This document shows, one piece after another, positions 45,646 through 54,026 of a stretch of 64,000 nt of DNA. Source of the DNA: Aurantimonas sp965217685 (lineage in GTDB: Bacteria; Pseudomonadota; Alphaproteobacteria; Rhizobiales; Rhizobiaceae); contig CBDCIZ010000003.1 in NCBI GenBank assembly GCA_965217685.1, forward strand, positions 3,782,001 to 3,846,000. The letters run 5' to 3'. Within the stretch, counting starts at the first letter, position 1. Each line of letters begins with the position of its first letter. Below the pieces are notes generated by a model that had not been told where the DNA came from, did not search any database, and saw nothing but the letters and a program-made list of their open reading frames with translations. Made by a program: the position numbers and the translations under genes.

Positions 45646-47256
45646 TCAGGCCGGTGGCAAGACGCCGCCGGCCTTTTGCATGGCCTCGGGCGTGTCGACG
45701 TCGAGGCTCGCGGCCGGGCCGACCTCCACCTCGACTACCGCATCGGGATGGCCGGCGATGACACCTTGCGCGCCGACATCACCGACGAGGGCCATGATCT
45801 CCGCCTTGTAGGCATTCGACAGGATCACCGGATTGCGCCGCCGGCCGCCATCGAAGGCCGCCGCGATCGATCCCGGTCCGGTGGAGGCGAAACTCTCGAT
45901 CAACCCGTCGAGATCGCCGGCCGTGAGAAACGGCTGGTCAGCCAGCATCACGAGTACGCCGTCGGCGCTGGAGGCCGCGGCGAAGCCAGCCTTGAGCGAG
46001 GTCGAGAGGCCTTCGGCGAAGGCGGCATTCTCGATGATCTCGACCTCCAGCCCGTCGAGTGCATCGACGATGCGATCGCGCATGTGTCCGACGACGACAC
46101 GCACCGCGCCGCGGCGCTGGGCGAGGATGGCCGTTTCCGCCGAGCGGCGGATCAGCGGCACGCCGTCGAATGTCGCCAGCAGCTTGTTTGGTCCGCCCAT
46201 GCGGCTGGACTTTCCGGCGGCCAAAAGCACGATGTCCACGATCGGTTCGCCCGCGTCGCCAGCGGCTTCGCGCGGTTGCGGGCGCGACGCGATCTCCATC
46301 AGCAGTCCTCCAACGCCCATGCCGCGAATTTCTTCTCCCGATACATCAAGATTGGTCAGCAAGCGGTTTAAAATCCAGTCGAAGCCGTTTTCCTTGGGAC
46401 TGCGCGCACAGCCCGGCGCGCCGAGCAGCGGATGGCCATCAAACGTTCCGAGCAGGAGCAGATTGCCCGGATCGACCGGCATGCCGAGATGGTCGACGGT
46501 GCCACCCGCCCGCCGCACAGCGGCCGGGATGACGTCGTCGGCATCGGTCACGGCCGAGGCGCCGAAGATCAACGTCAAATCGGCGTCCGGCATGGTCGCC
46601 AGGGTGCCTGCAAGCGCGTCGGCGTCGTGGGCACAACGCTGCTCCAAGATGATGACGGAGTTCGAAGCGGCCAGTCGCGCGATCGTCACGTCGCGGGTCT
46701 TGTCGAGCACGGTCGGCTTGACCGTCGGCAGTTCTGTCTGGATCAGCGCCACCCGCTTGGCGCGGTAAGGCGCGAGGCGAAAGGCCGGGGTTTCCCCCAG
46801 TCGCTCGACGACCGCTTCGACCGCGGCGCCCGCCACGGCGAGTGGAATGATCTTCACCGTCGCCACCATCCGACCGGCCTCAACGGGTTCGTATTCGCCA
46901 AGCGTTGCCAGCGTGATGCCCGAATCGGCGGCGTTGACCGCGTCGACCACCGCCCGATGCGGCAGGAACAGGCCGGCATGGTCGGCAAACAGATTGACGC
47001 GACCGGTCGCGGCGCCCGCCGCGCGGATGTGGAAGGTGACAAGCGCCGCGCCGATCCGGGCAGCCGCCTCGTCCTCGATCAGATCGCCCGGCTCCAGCCG
47101 CGCGGCGACGACCTCCGAAACGCCGGCCGTCGTCAGCGCCACAACATCGTCCGGCGCAAGAAGGGTGCCCTTCTTGAGACGGCGGTCGGAAAGTTTGCGG
47201 GAATGGGCGAGGATCGCGCCTTCGGCCTCGGCGACAGGAACCCGACCAAAGATCAT
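45646..47256 (-). CDS. Molybdenum cofactor protein: MoeA-like domain fused to MobA/MocA-like nucleotidyltransferase
   Basis: Cytoplasmic protein of 536 residues. The first 330 residues resemble the molybdopterin-binding MoeA/MoCF domain, for example RRLKKGTLLAPDDV and LTLIFGASAVTDADDVIP. The C-terminal 200 are an NTP-transferase of the MobA/MocA type, starting DIVLLAAGKSSRMGGPNKLL (about 341-360) with MLADQPF later. The fused form is expected to act in making cytidylylated Moco for CO-dehydrogenase/xanthine-dehydrogenase family enzymes. Its start overlaps the XdhC stop by four bases, placing it last in the coxD-coxE-xdhC operon. Confidence 0.88.
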   Translation of the reverse strand: MIFGRVPVAEAEGAILAHSRKLSDRRLKKGTLLAPDDVVALTTAGVSEVVAARLEPGDLIEDEAAARIGAALVTFHIRAAGAATGRVNLFADHAGLFLPHRAVVDAVNAADSGITLATLGEYEPVEAGRMVATVKIIPLAVAGAAVEAVVERLGETPAFRLAPYRAKRVALIQTELPTVKPTVLDKTRDVTIARLAASNSVIILEQRCAHDADALAGTLATMPDADLTLIFGASAVTDADDVIPAAVRRAGGTVDHLGMPVDPGNLLLLGTFDGHPLLGAPGCARSPKENGFDWILNRLLTNLDVSGEEIRGMGVGGLLMEIASRPQPREAAGDAGEPIVDIVLLAAGKSSRMGGPNKLLATFDGVPLIRRSAETAILAQRRGAVRVVVGHMRDRIVDALDGLEVEIIENAAFAEGLSTSLKAGFAAASSADGVLVMLADQPFLTAGDLDGLIESFASTGPGSIAAAFDGGRRRNPVILSNAYKAEIMALVGDVGAQGVIAGHPDAVVEVEVGPAASLDVDTPEAMQKAGGVLPPA

Positions 47257-47969
47257 GCGGCCACGGTCTCGACCCGCCGCTCGGCGAACATTTTTCGCTT
47301 GCGGAAGGCTTCGATGACCGAGGCCATGATGGCGACGGCGATCTCACCGGGGCTCGCCGCTCCGATATCGGCTCCGATCGGCGCCTCGATGCGCTCGATC
47401 AGATGCGGTGCGATGCCCGCCGCGATCAGCCGCTCGACCCGGCGAGCGTGGGTCTTCCGGCTGCCCAGCGCGCCGATATAGAAGCAGCCGGCCTTCAGCG
47501 CCGCGATCAGCGGGACGTCGTCGATCTTCGGATCGTGGGTGATGACGCAGAGCGCCGTATAGGCGTCGAGCGGTCGGGTTTTCAGGACATCCTCCGGCCA
47601 TTCGGCCTTCAGGTCGATGTGGGGAAAGCGGTCGGAGGTCGCGAAGGCAGTGCGCGGGTCGATGATCTCGATGTCGTAGCCGGCCAGTTTCGCCATCGGC
47701 GCCAGCGCCTGGCTGATATGGACCGCACCGATGACCACAAGCCGCGCGGGCGGCAGATAGACGTTGAGGAAGGCCTCACCTTGGCCGGTCTCGACCATGC
47801 TCGACTTGCCAGAACGAAACGCCCTGGCGATGTCTGCGGCCAACGGGTCACCTTCGACCTCGGTCTCGCGCACGAGGCGCTGGACACCGCTCGCGATATC
47901 GGTGACGAGCACGCCGGCGCGCCGGCGTGCTCGTTCCTCGTTCAGCGCGGCGAGCAGCACGATGTCCAT
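47253..47969 (-). CDS. XdhC/CoxI family protein, Rossmann half
   Basis: Product of 238 residues with XdhC C-terminal NAD-binding domain features: PPARLVVIGAVHISQALAPMA, DPRTAFATSDRFP, VITHDPKIDDVPLI and YIGALGSRKTHARR. XdhC proteins bind and insert the sulfurated molybdenum cofactor in xanthine-dehydrogenase-type enzymes. Only about 70 residues precede the Rossmann fold, and the usual N-terminal XdhC domain is encoded separately by the next gene upstream, so this is a split XdhC. The ATG overlaps the upstream stop by one base. Confidence 0.9.
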   Translation of the reverse strand: MDIVLLAALNEERARRRAGVLVTDIASGVQRLVRETEVEGDPLAADIARAFRSGKSSMVETGQGEAFLNVYLPPARLVVIGAVHISQALAPMAKLAGYDIEIIDPRTAFATSDRFPHIDLKAEWPEDVLKTRPLDAYTALCVITHDPKIDDVPLIAALKAGCFYIGALGSRKTHARRVERLIAAGIAPHLIERIEAPIGADIGAASPGEIAVAIMASVIEAFRKRKMFAERRVETVAA

Positions 47970-48298
47970 CAGTTCACCTTCTCGACATAGACGCGAATTC
48001 GGCCACCGCACGACAGGCCCACCCGCCAGGCGGTTTCGTCGGCAACACCGAATTCCAGCATCTGCGGCTTGTTCGTCGCGATCACATCGACGGCCTCGGC
48101 AACGACGGCACCCTCGACGCAGCCGCCGGACACCGAGCCCTCGAAATTGCCGTCGGAATCGATGACGAGATGGCTGCCCGTCGGCCGCGGCGCCGAACCC
48201 CAGGTCTCGACCACGGTCGCGAGTGCGAGCCTGCGCCCCTCAGCCGCCCAGCTTTCTGCGGTCTTCAACACGTCGAAATCCTGGATCGTGTCGCTCAT
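47969..48298 (-). CDS. XdhC/CoxF family protein, N-terminal half
   Basis: Product of 109 residues, beginning MSDTIQDFDVLKTAESWAAE, with the hallmarks of the XdhC_CoxI N-terminal domain: ATVVETWGSAPRPTGSH, the SGGCVEG motif and GLSCGGRIRVYVE. It pairs with the Rossmann half encoded immediately downstream. The start at 48298 has a purine-rich site; 48343 is an alternative. A 92-bp gap separates it from coxE upstream. Confidence 0.9.
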   Translation of the reverse strand: MSDTIQDFDVLKTAESWAAEGRRLALATVVETWGSAPRPTGSHLVIDSDGNFEGSVSGGCVEGAVVAEAVDVIATNKPQMLEFGVADETAWRVGLSCGGRIRVYVEKVN

Positions 48299-48390
48299 CG
48301 TGACCTCCTGCGGTGGCGCGCCGACGCCGACAATCCGGCGCACGTATCAACCTTATCTGGCCCCTTAAATGGATTGCGACGGCCCGGCTC

Positions 48391-49668
48391 TCAAGCCGCG
48401 ACGGCGCGTTCGGCCTCCGCCATCCAATTCCTCGGGTCGGTGTCGCGGCCCGCTTTTCCCGACAGAGCCTCGCAGAGCGCCGACATCGCCTCGAGGGAAT
48501 GCACCGAGCGGAATTCGTCGACATGGGGCAGCATGGCGCGCACACCCTTGGCACGGGCGGAAAAGCCATCGAAGCGCAAAAGCGGGTTCAGCCAGATCAG
48601 CCGGCGGCAGGATTTGTGCAGCCGTTCCATCCGCCGGGAGAGATCGTCGACCGAGTCGCGCTCCAGCCCGTCGGTGATCAGGATGACGACGGCGCCTTGC
48701 GTCAGGACACGGCGCGACCAGTCGCGGTTGAAGACCGTCAGCGCCTCGCCAATCCGCGTGCCGCCCGACCAGTCCTTCACCGCGCTGGCGCAATCGGCCA
48801 GCGCGTCGTCGGGATCCTTGTGGCGCATCTGGCGGGTGACGTTGGTCAACCGCGTGCCGAACAGGAACGTATGGACCGAGCGCCGCTTCTCGGTGAGCGC
48901 ATGCAGGAAATGCAGGAAAACACGCGTGTACTGGCTCATCGAGCCGGAAATGTCGGCGAGCACCACCAGCGGCGGATGGATCTCGCGGCGCGAGCGGAAT
49001 TTCGGCAGGACGAGATCCCCGCCGGTGCGCATCGAGGCGCGCATCATCGCGCGCGGATCGATGCGGGATCCGCGCGGATCGGGCTTGAAGCGCCGGGTCT
49101 CGATCCGGTCGGAGGGCAACGTCAGGCTCGCGATGGCGCGCTTGGCTTCCTCGATCTCGCGCGCCGACATCTGGGCGAAATCCTTCTGCCGCAGCACCTC
49201 GTTTCCCGAGACCGTCAGGCTCGCGTCTATCTCGATCTCCGGCTTGTCCTGTCGGGTGACGCGCTCTTCCTGATCCTCGAACAAGGCGTCGGCGGCGCGG
49301 TCCTGGCCGGCGCGTTTCTTCTCCGGCTTGGAATGGCGCGGCGGTGCCTTGGGCGAAAACATGGCGATCATCTTTTCGACCAGTTCGCGCGAGCGCCAGA
49401 ACAGCCGGAACGCCTCGTCGAAGACCGCATCGTCCTCGTGCCGCGAAACAAGGACGGCGTGAAGCGTCCAGTAGAAGTCGTCACGCGTCGTCAGCCCGGC
49501 CGCCTCGACAGCGGCAATGGCATCGAGGGTCGCGGCGGGTCCGAGCTTCAGCCCCGCCTTGCGCAACGCCCTTGCGAACCAGGCGATGTTGTCGGCGAGT
49601 TTGCCATCCGGATTGATGCGGAAGGCGCCAGCCTCGCGCTCTTGTTCTGAACCATCCCCGACCATCAC
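48391..49668 (-). CDS. coxE: VWA-domain protein CoxE
   Basis: Product of 425 residues with an N-terminal CoxE region (NIAWFARALRKAGLKLGPA, TLHAVLVSRHEDDAVF), a charged linker and a C-terminal von Willebrand A domain with the MIDAS motif DISGSMSQY and VILITDGLE. In Oligotropha CoxE works with the AAA ATPase CoxD to mature the Cu-Mo site of CO dehydrogenase. Its start overlaps the coxD stop by four bases. The CO dehydrogenase structural genes are not nearby. Confidence 0.92.
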   Translation of the reverse strand: MMVGDGSEQEREAGAFRINPDGKLADNIAWFARALRKAGLKLGPAATLDAIAAVEAAGLTTRDDFYWTLHAVLVSRHEDDAVFDEAFRLFWRSRELVEKMIAMFSPKAPPRHSKPEKKRAGQDRAADALFEDQEERVTRQDKPEIEIDASLTVSGNEVLRQKDFAQMSAREIEEAKRAIASLTLPSDRIETRRFKPDPRGSRIDPRAMMRASMRTGGDLVLPKFRSRREIHPPLVVLADISGSMSQYTRVFLHFLHALTEKRRSVHTFLFGTRLTNVTRQMRHKDPDDALADCASAVKDWSGGTRIGEALTVFNRDWSRRVLTQGAVVILITDGLERDSVDDLSRRMERLHKSCRRLIWLNPLLRFDGFSARAKGVRAMLPHVDEFRSVHSLEAMSALCEALSGKAGRDTDPRNWMAEAERAVAA

Positions 49669-50588
49669 GACGCCCGGGCAAGATCACGCTTGACCTCGGC
49701 GAGGATTTCGCGGCTCTCGCCCCGCTCCATGCGCTGGATGTCGTCCTGGTATTTCAGCAAAACGCCCAGCGTGTCGGAGACGTGGGCCGGGTCGAGAGCC
49801 ACCGCGTCGAGTTCGGTCAAAGCGTTCGCCCAGTCGATCGTTTCGGCAACGCCCGGCGCCTTGAAGAGGTCGATCTTGCGCAGCTTCTGGACGAAAGCGA
49901 CGAGCTCGGCCGAGAGTGCGGCATTGGCGTGCGGCGCCTTGCGCTGGACGATCTGCAGTTCGCGGTGGGAAGCGGGATAGTCCACCCAATGATAGAGGCA
50001 GCGCCGCTTCAGGGCGTCGTGAATCTCGCGGGTGCGGTTGGTGGTGATGATGACGATCGGCGGCTCCTTGGCCTTGATCGTGCCGATCTCTGGGATCGTC
50101 ACCTGATTGTCGGAGAGGATTTCCAGGAGGAACGCCTCGAAGGCCTCGTCGGTGCGGTCGAGTTCGTCGATCAGCAGCACCGGCGCCCGTCCCGCCTCGC
50201 CCTCCAGCGCCTGCAGGATGGGCCGGCGGATCAAAAATCGCTCGGAGAAGATGTCGGAGCGCATGGCGTCGCGCGATGTATCGCCAGAGGCCTCGCGCAT
50301 GCGGATCTCGATCATCTGCGCGGCGTAGTTCCACTCGTAGAGCGCCGTCGAGACGTCGAGGCCCTCGTAGCACTGCAATCGGATCAGCGGTCGATCGAGC
50401 GCTGTCGCCAGCACCTTGGCGATCTCCGTCTTGCCGACTCCGGCCTCGCCCTCGAGGAACAGCGGTCGCCCCATCTTCAACGAAAGATAAAGCACGGTCG
50501 CGAGCGACCGGTCGGCCACGTAGTTCTGGCCATCGAGCAGGGCTTGCGTCTCGTCGATCGAGGCGGGCAGTTTCGAAGTCACGGGCAT
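49665..50588 (-). CDS. coxD: MoxR-type AAA ATPase CoxD
   Basis: Product of 307 residues of the MoxR AAA+ family. Walker A is GEAGVGKTE, Walker B VLLIDELDRTDEAFEAFLLE, and the sensor-1 region is IITTNRTREI. In Oligotropha CoxD is required to install sulfur and copper in CO dehydrogenase. The start at 50588 is preferred, though its ribosome site is close; a GTG at 50606 is possible. It overlaps coxE by four bases and lies 64 bp downstream of the flavin reductase gene. Confidence 0.93.
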   Translation of the reverse strand: MPVTSKLPASIDETQALLDGQNYVADRSLATVLYLSLKMGRPLFLEGEAGVGKTEIAKVLATALDRPLIRLQCYEGLDVSTALYEWNYAAQMIEIRMREASGDTSRDAMRSDIFSERFLIRRPILQALEGEAGRAPVLLIDELDRTDEAFEAFLLEILSDNQVTIPEIGTIKAKEPPIVIITTNRTREIHDALKRRCLYHWVDYPASHRELQIVQRKAPHANAALSAELVAFVQKLRKIDLFKAPGVAETIDWANALTELDAVALDPAHVSDTLGVLLKYQDDIQRMERGESREILAEVKRDLARAS

Positions 50589-50652
50589 CCTCTCATGTCG
50601 TTTCACGCCCTTTCGCCCTTTTTCCAGCGGCTTCGCTGGGCGAAGACAGCGA

Positions 50653-51159
50653 TCAGAGCCGGTGGAAGGCCCTGTCGAAATACAAAAGCGCGGGCTCGGG
50701 CGAGCCCAGGCGCATCGCGACAACCTCGCCGATCAGTACACGGTGGGTCGCAACGATCCTGGCGTCGATCAGCCTGCAGTCAAAACCGACCAGCGCATCG
50801 GTCAGGATAGGCGCACCTGTCTCGGCGGTCGTCCAGCGGCCCTTGGCGAAGCGCTCGTCCGGCGACAGCGCGCCCACGCCCGAAAAAGCCCGCGCCAAAA
50901 CTTCGCTGCGGCTGGCAAGCATGTTGACGGCAAAATGGCCGTTGGCCTCGAAGCGGTCGTTCGTCGGGCTCGATAGGTTGAGGCAGACGAGCAAGGTTGC
51001 CGGGTCGTCGGAGACCGAGCAGGCCGATGATACCGTCACGCCGCGGCGACCCGCGGGGCCGTCTGTTGTCACCAGATGGACGGACGCCGGCATACGGCTC
51101 ATCGCGTCCCGAAACGCCGCGCGGTCGATGGTCGCTGTCGTCAAAAATCCGTCTTCCAT
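50653..51159 (-). CDS. Flavin reductase family protein (FMN-binding split-barrel)
   Basis: Product of 168 residues with the flavin-reductase-like split barrel: RDAMSRMPASVHLVTTDGPA, VTVSSACSVSDDPATLLVCL and FAVNMLASRSEVLARAF. Such proteins (RutF, HpaC, ActVB type) reduce FMN/FAD with NAD(P)H for a partner monooxygenase; no monooxygenase gene is adjacent. The start at 51159 (MEDGFLTTATID) is chosen; 51249 is an alternative. It is divergent from the binding-protein gene at 51357 and upstream of coxD. Confidence 0.88.
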   Translation of the reverse strand: MEDGFLTTATIDRAAFRDAMSRMPASVHLVTTDGPAGRRGVTVSSACSVSDDPATLLVCLNLSSPTNDRFEANGHFAVNMLASRSEVLARAFSGVGALSPDERFAKGRWTTAETGAPILTDALVGFDCRLIDARIVATHRVLIGEVVAMRLGSPEPALLYFDRAFHRL

Positions 51160-51356
51160 CTCTTTCGTCTTCTCCGCGGTCGGCTTGACGGTCGGGTGCA
51201 GGACCGTTCGATCGCGACGGCGCAGCGTCGTGCCCGAGACATAGGGCATGACGATCGGTTTCGCACCCGCTCGAAAGAACGGCGGCCGCGTACCGGCGCC
51301 AGTCGCATCGACGCAAGGTTATGGCGAATGGCTTGCAGCTTCGCTAAGCTCTTGCC

Positions 51357-52508
51357 ATGCAATCGATCCCTACAAATCCGGCTCTGCTCGCCCTCATCGC
51401 TCTCGCAGCGGCAACGATGTCGCAACCCGCCACCGCGCAGGGCTCTGCGGAAGGCTCCAAGACCGTCATCGGCGTCGCTGCGCCCTTGGTCGGCAGCCCG
51501 TCCATCCTCGGACGCCAACTCATGAACGGCGCAAGGGTCGCCGCTGGAAAGGCAGGAGAAACCGCCGAGTTCGCCATCGAGATCGTCGAAGCCGACACCA
51601 ACTGCAGCACCGACGGCGGCAAGGCCGCGGCGCAGCGCTTCGTCGAAGCAGGCGCCCAGATCGTGGTCGGCTTTCTCTGCACCGATGCCATCGAAGCCGC
51701 GTTGCCGATCCTGAAGACCGCCAAGATCCCGCTGATCGATGTCGGCGTGCGCGCCGGCCGGCTGACCGACAGACGGGCCCGCACCGGCAACCTGATCTGG
51801 CGGATCGCGCCACGTTCAGACGCGGGGGCGCGAAAGATCGCAGCGCTTCTCGCCGAGCGCTGGAAGGGCGAGCCCTTCGGACTGATCGACGACGGCTCGA
51901 TCGGCGCCCGCGGCCTCACCGACACGGTGCGCCGGCTCATGGGCGACAAGGGCCTGCAGCCGCAGAGCATCGACAATTACCGCCCTGCCGAGGAAAAGCA
52001 GTTCGGCCTCGTGCGCAGGCTGCAGCGCACAGGCGTCACTCGTTTCTTCATCGCAGGCGACCGGCCCGACATCGCGATCATCATCCGCGACGCCGGCGAG
52101 ATCGGCCTGACGATGCAGGTGATCGGCAGCGAATCGCTGATCGACGAAGCAGGCGACGGACCGCTGGCGGAGGGCGTCGTCACGATTGCGCCGAAGACAC
52201 GCTTTCCGGAACTGGCTCTCCCGGCCTCCGCCTTTGATCCCGAAGCGACGCCGATCGAGCAGGATGCGGCGGGGCCCCAGGGCTATTTCGGGCCCGCCTA
52301 TGCGGGCACAGAGATCGCCGTCGCCGCGATCGGGGCGGCCAATGTGGCTGGCACCGGTGAAGCGGGGATCCAAAAGGCGTTGTCCGACGAGACCTTCTCC
52401 ACAGCGCTCGGCCCGGTGCGTTTTGATGCCCAGGGCGACTCAAACCTCGATCTCAGCCGCGTTTATCGCTGGACGGGCGCGCGCTTCGTTCCCGAAGCCG
52501 GTGGCTGA
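51357..52508 (+). CDS. Periplasmic binding protein, branched-chain amino acid (Peripla_BP_6) type
   Basis: Exported substrate-binding protein of 383 residues with a signal peptide (MQSIPTNPALLALIALAAAT, cleavage near TAQG) and the two-lobe type I fold: VIGVAAPLVGSPSILGRQLM, GAQIVVGFLCTDAIEAAL, FGLIDDGSIGARGLTDT and GPQGYFGPAYAGTEIAV. It probably binds amino acids or a related ligand. No ABC permease or ATPase is adjacent, so it may be an orphan sensor/binding component. Its 3' end overlaps the next gene by 8 bases. Confidence 0.87.
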   Translation: MQSIPTNPALLALIALAAATMSQPATAQGSAEGSKTVIGVAAPLVGSPSILGRQLMNGARVAAGKAGETAEFAIEIVEADTNCSTDGGKAAAQRFVEAGAQIVVGFLCTDAIEAALPILKTAKIPLIDVGVRAGRLTDRRARTGNLIWRIAPRSDAGARKIAALLAERWKGEPFGLIDDGSIGARGLTDTVRRLMGDKGLQPQSIDNYRPAEEKQFGLVRRLQRTGVTRFFIAGDRPDIAIIIRDAGEIGLTMQVIGSESLIDEAGDGPLAEGVVTIAPKTRFPELALPASAFDPEATPIEQDAAGPQGYFGPAYAGTEIAVAAIGAANVAGTGEAGIQKALSDETFSTALGPVRFDAQGDSNLDLSRVYRWTGARFVPEAGG

Positions 52509-53541
52509 GCCAGTGCGTCCCGGGCGGCCCGGACCGCGCAATCTCATCACCGATATCGCCGGCATCGCGGTCGGCAGCGTGGATGACCCCATGCTGAAGA
52601 GCGGCACGACGGCGGTGCTGTTCGAAACGCCGACTACGACGTCAGTTTCGATCCTAGGCGGCGCACCCGGCACCCGCGAGACCGATCTTCTGTCGCCGGA
52701 AAACACCGTCGCCGGCGTCGACGCGCTGGTGCTTTCGGGCGGCTCGGCCTTCGGGCTAGACGCGGCCTCGGGCGTCCAGGCCTACCTTCGCGAACAGGGG
52801 CGCGGCTTCGAGGTCGCGGGATTTCGCGTGCCGATCGTGCCGGCGGCAATCCTGTTCGACCTTGCCAATGGTGGCGACAAGACCGAAGGCGGGGGTTGGG
52901 GCCGCTATCCGCCCTATCGCGACTTCGGCTTCGATGCGGCTGCCGCCGCGTCGGCGGAGTTCGCCCTCGGCCGCGCCGGGGCCGGCTTCGGCTGCACCAC
53001 GGCAACCCGGCGCGGCGGGCTGGGCTCGGCCTCGACAATGCTGGCCTCCGGCATCACGGTCGCGGCCCTCGTCGCGGTCAACGCCGTCGGTTCGGCGACG
53101 ATCGGAAATGGCCCGCATTTCTGGGCGGCACCCTTCGAGATCGGCGGCGAGTTCGGCGGGTTCGGCCTGCCGCACCCGCTGCCTGCCGACGCCACGCTGC
53201 CGCGCACCAGGCCCGGTGCACGCATTGCCGGCGCCAACACCACGATCGGCATCGTCGCAACCGACGCCAAGCTCGACAAGGCCGCGGCCAAGCGCCTCGC
53301 CATCGCCGGCCAGGACGGTTTCGCCAAGGCCATCTGGCCCTCGCATACCGACTATGACGGCGACCTTGTCTTTGGCGTCGCGACCGGCGGCAGCGGGATC
53401 GAACCGGACCCGATCCTTCGCATCGAACTTGCAGCCGCAGCCACGGCGACGATGGCCCGCGCCGTGGCAAGGGCAGTCTATGCGGCCAATCTTTCAGCGC
53501 CTGAAAATCCCGAAACTCGAACCCAAAGGCCGAACCGATGA
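52501..53541 (+). CDS. P1 (DmpA/S58) family aminopeptidase
   Basis: Self-processing N-terminal-nucleophile hydrolase family that acts as D-esterase/beta-peptidyl or L-aminopeptidase. The 346-residue product has NLITDIAGIAVGSVDD, LSGGSAFGLDAASGVQA, GWGRYPPYRDFGF and GANTTIGIVATDAKLDKA, where the first Thr after Asn is the likely cleavage site and nucleophile. A GTG at 52501 (overlapping the upstream stop) is taken; a second GTG lies at 52513. No signal peptide, so cytoplasmic. The stop overlaps the next ATG by four bases. Confidence 0.85.
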   Translation: MAEPVRPGRPGPRNLITDIAGIAVGSVDDPMLKSGTTAVLFETPTTTSVSILGGAPGTRETDLLSPENTVAGVDALVLSGGSAFGLDAASGVQAYLREQGRGFEVAGFRVPIVPAAILFDLANGGDKTEGGGWGRYPPYRDFGFDAAAAASAEFALGRAGAGFGCTTATRRGGLGSASTMLASGITVAALVAVNAVGSATIGNGPHFWAAPFEIGGEFGGFGLPHPLPADATLPRTRPGARIAGANTTIGIVATDAKLDKAAAKRLAIAGQDGFAKAIWPSHTDYDGDLVFGVATGGSGIEPDPILRIELAAAATATMARAVARAVYAANLSAPENPETRTQRPNR

Positions 53542-53858
53542 TGAAGCGCCTGAAATACACCTTGCTCGTCGGCGCGCTGGCGGTCCTTCCGCAAACCGCT
53601 TTCGCCCAAGGCGACGAATATCCCTTCCTCGGCACCTGGGACTGCGAGGTCGCGACCTTCAGCTTTACCAGGAGCACCTGGAACAACGGCGCCGACGAAA
53701 TTCCCATCCAGAAGATCCAGCAGGGCAGCGACGGCTCTTGGACGCTGTTGTTCGCCGACGACTACTATTTCACCGTCTCCGATTTCGCCGACGACAACAT
53801 GAGCTGGCTGTCAGGCGAGAGCGGCGACAATTTCACATGCAAGCGGACCGGCGACTGA
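53538..53858 (+). CDS. Small secreted protein of unknown function
   Basis: Product of 106 residues with a signal peptide (MMKRLKYTLLVGALAVLPQT, cleavage near AFAQG). The mature part has FLGTWDCEVATFSF and ends NFTCKRTGD, so two cysteines could form a disulfide in a small beta-rich fold. Its start overlaps the P1 peptidase stop (ATGA), making it third in a coupled trio. Not recognised as a named family. Confidence 0.72.
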   Translation: MMKRLKYTLLVGALAVLPQTAFAQGDEYPFLGTWDCEVATFSFTRSTWNNGADEIPIQKIQQGSDGSWTLLFADDYYFTVSDFADDNMSWLSGESGDNFTCKRTGD

Positions 53859-54026
53859 CGATCGGTGATTTCGAGGCGTCGCCCGCCACCGACACTCCAC
53901 CGACCGTCAGGTCAAATTGATCGTTATCCGGCGGCACCGCGTGCGTTGAGGCGCGTCGCCGGCTCTGTTACAGGGCGGGCCAAGCACACCGATCAATGTT
54001 TCCTTTCCCAGCCAGGACCGCCCGCG

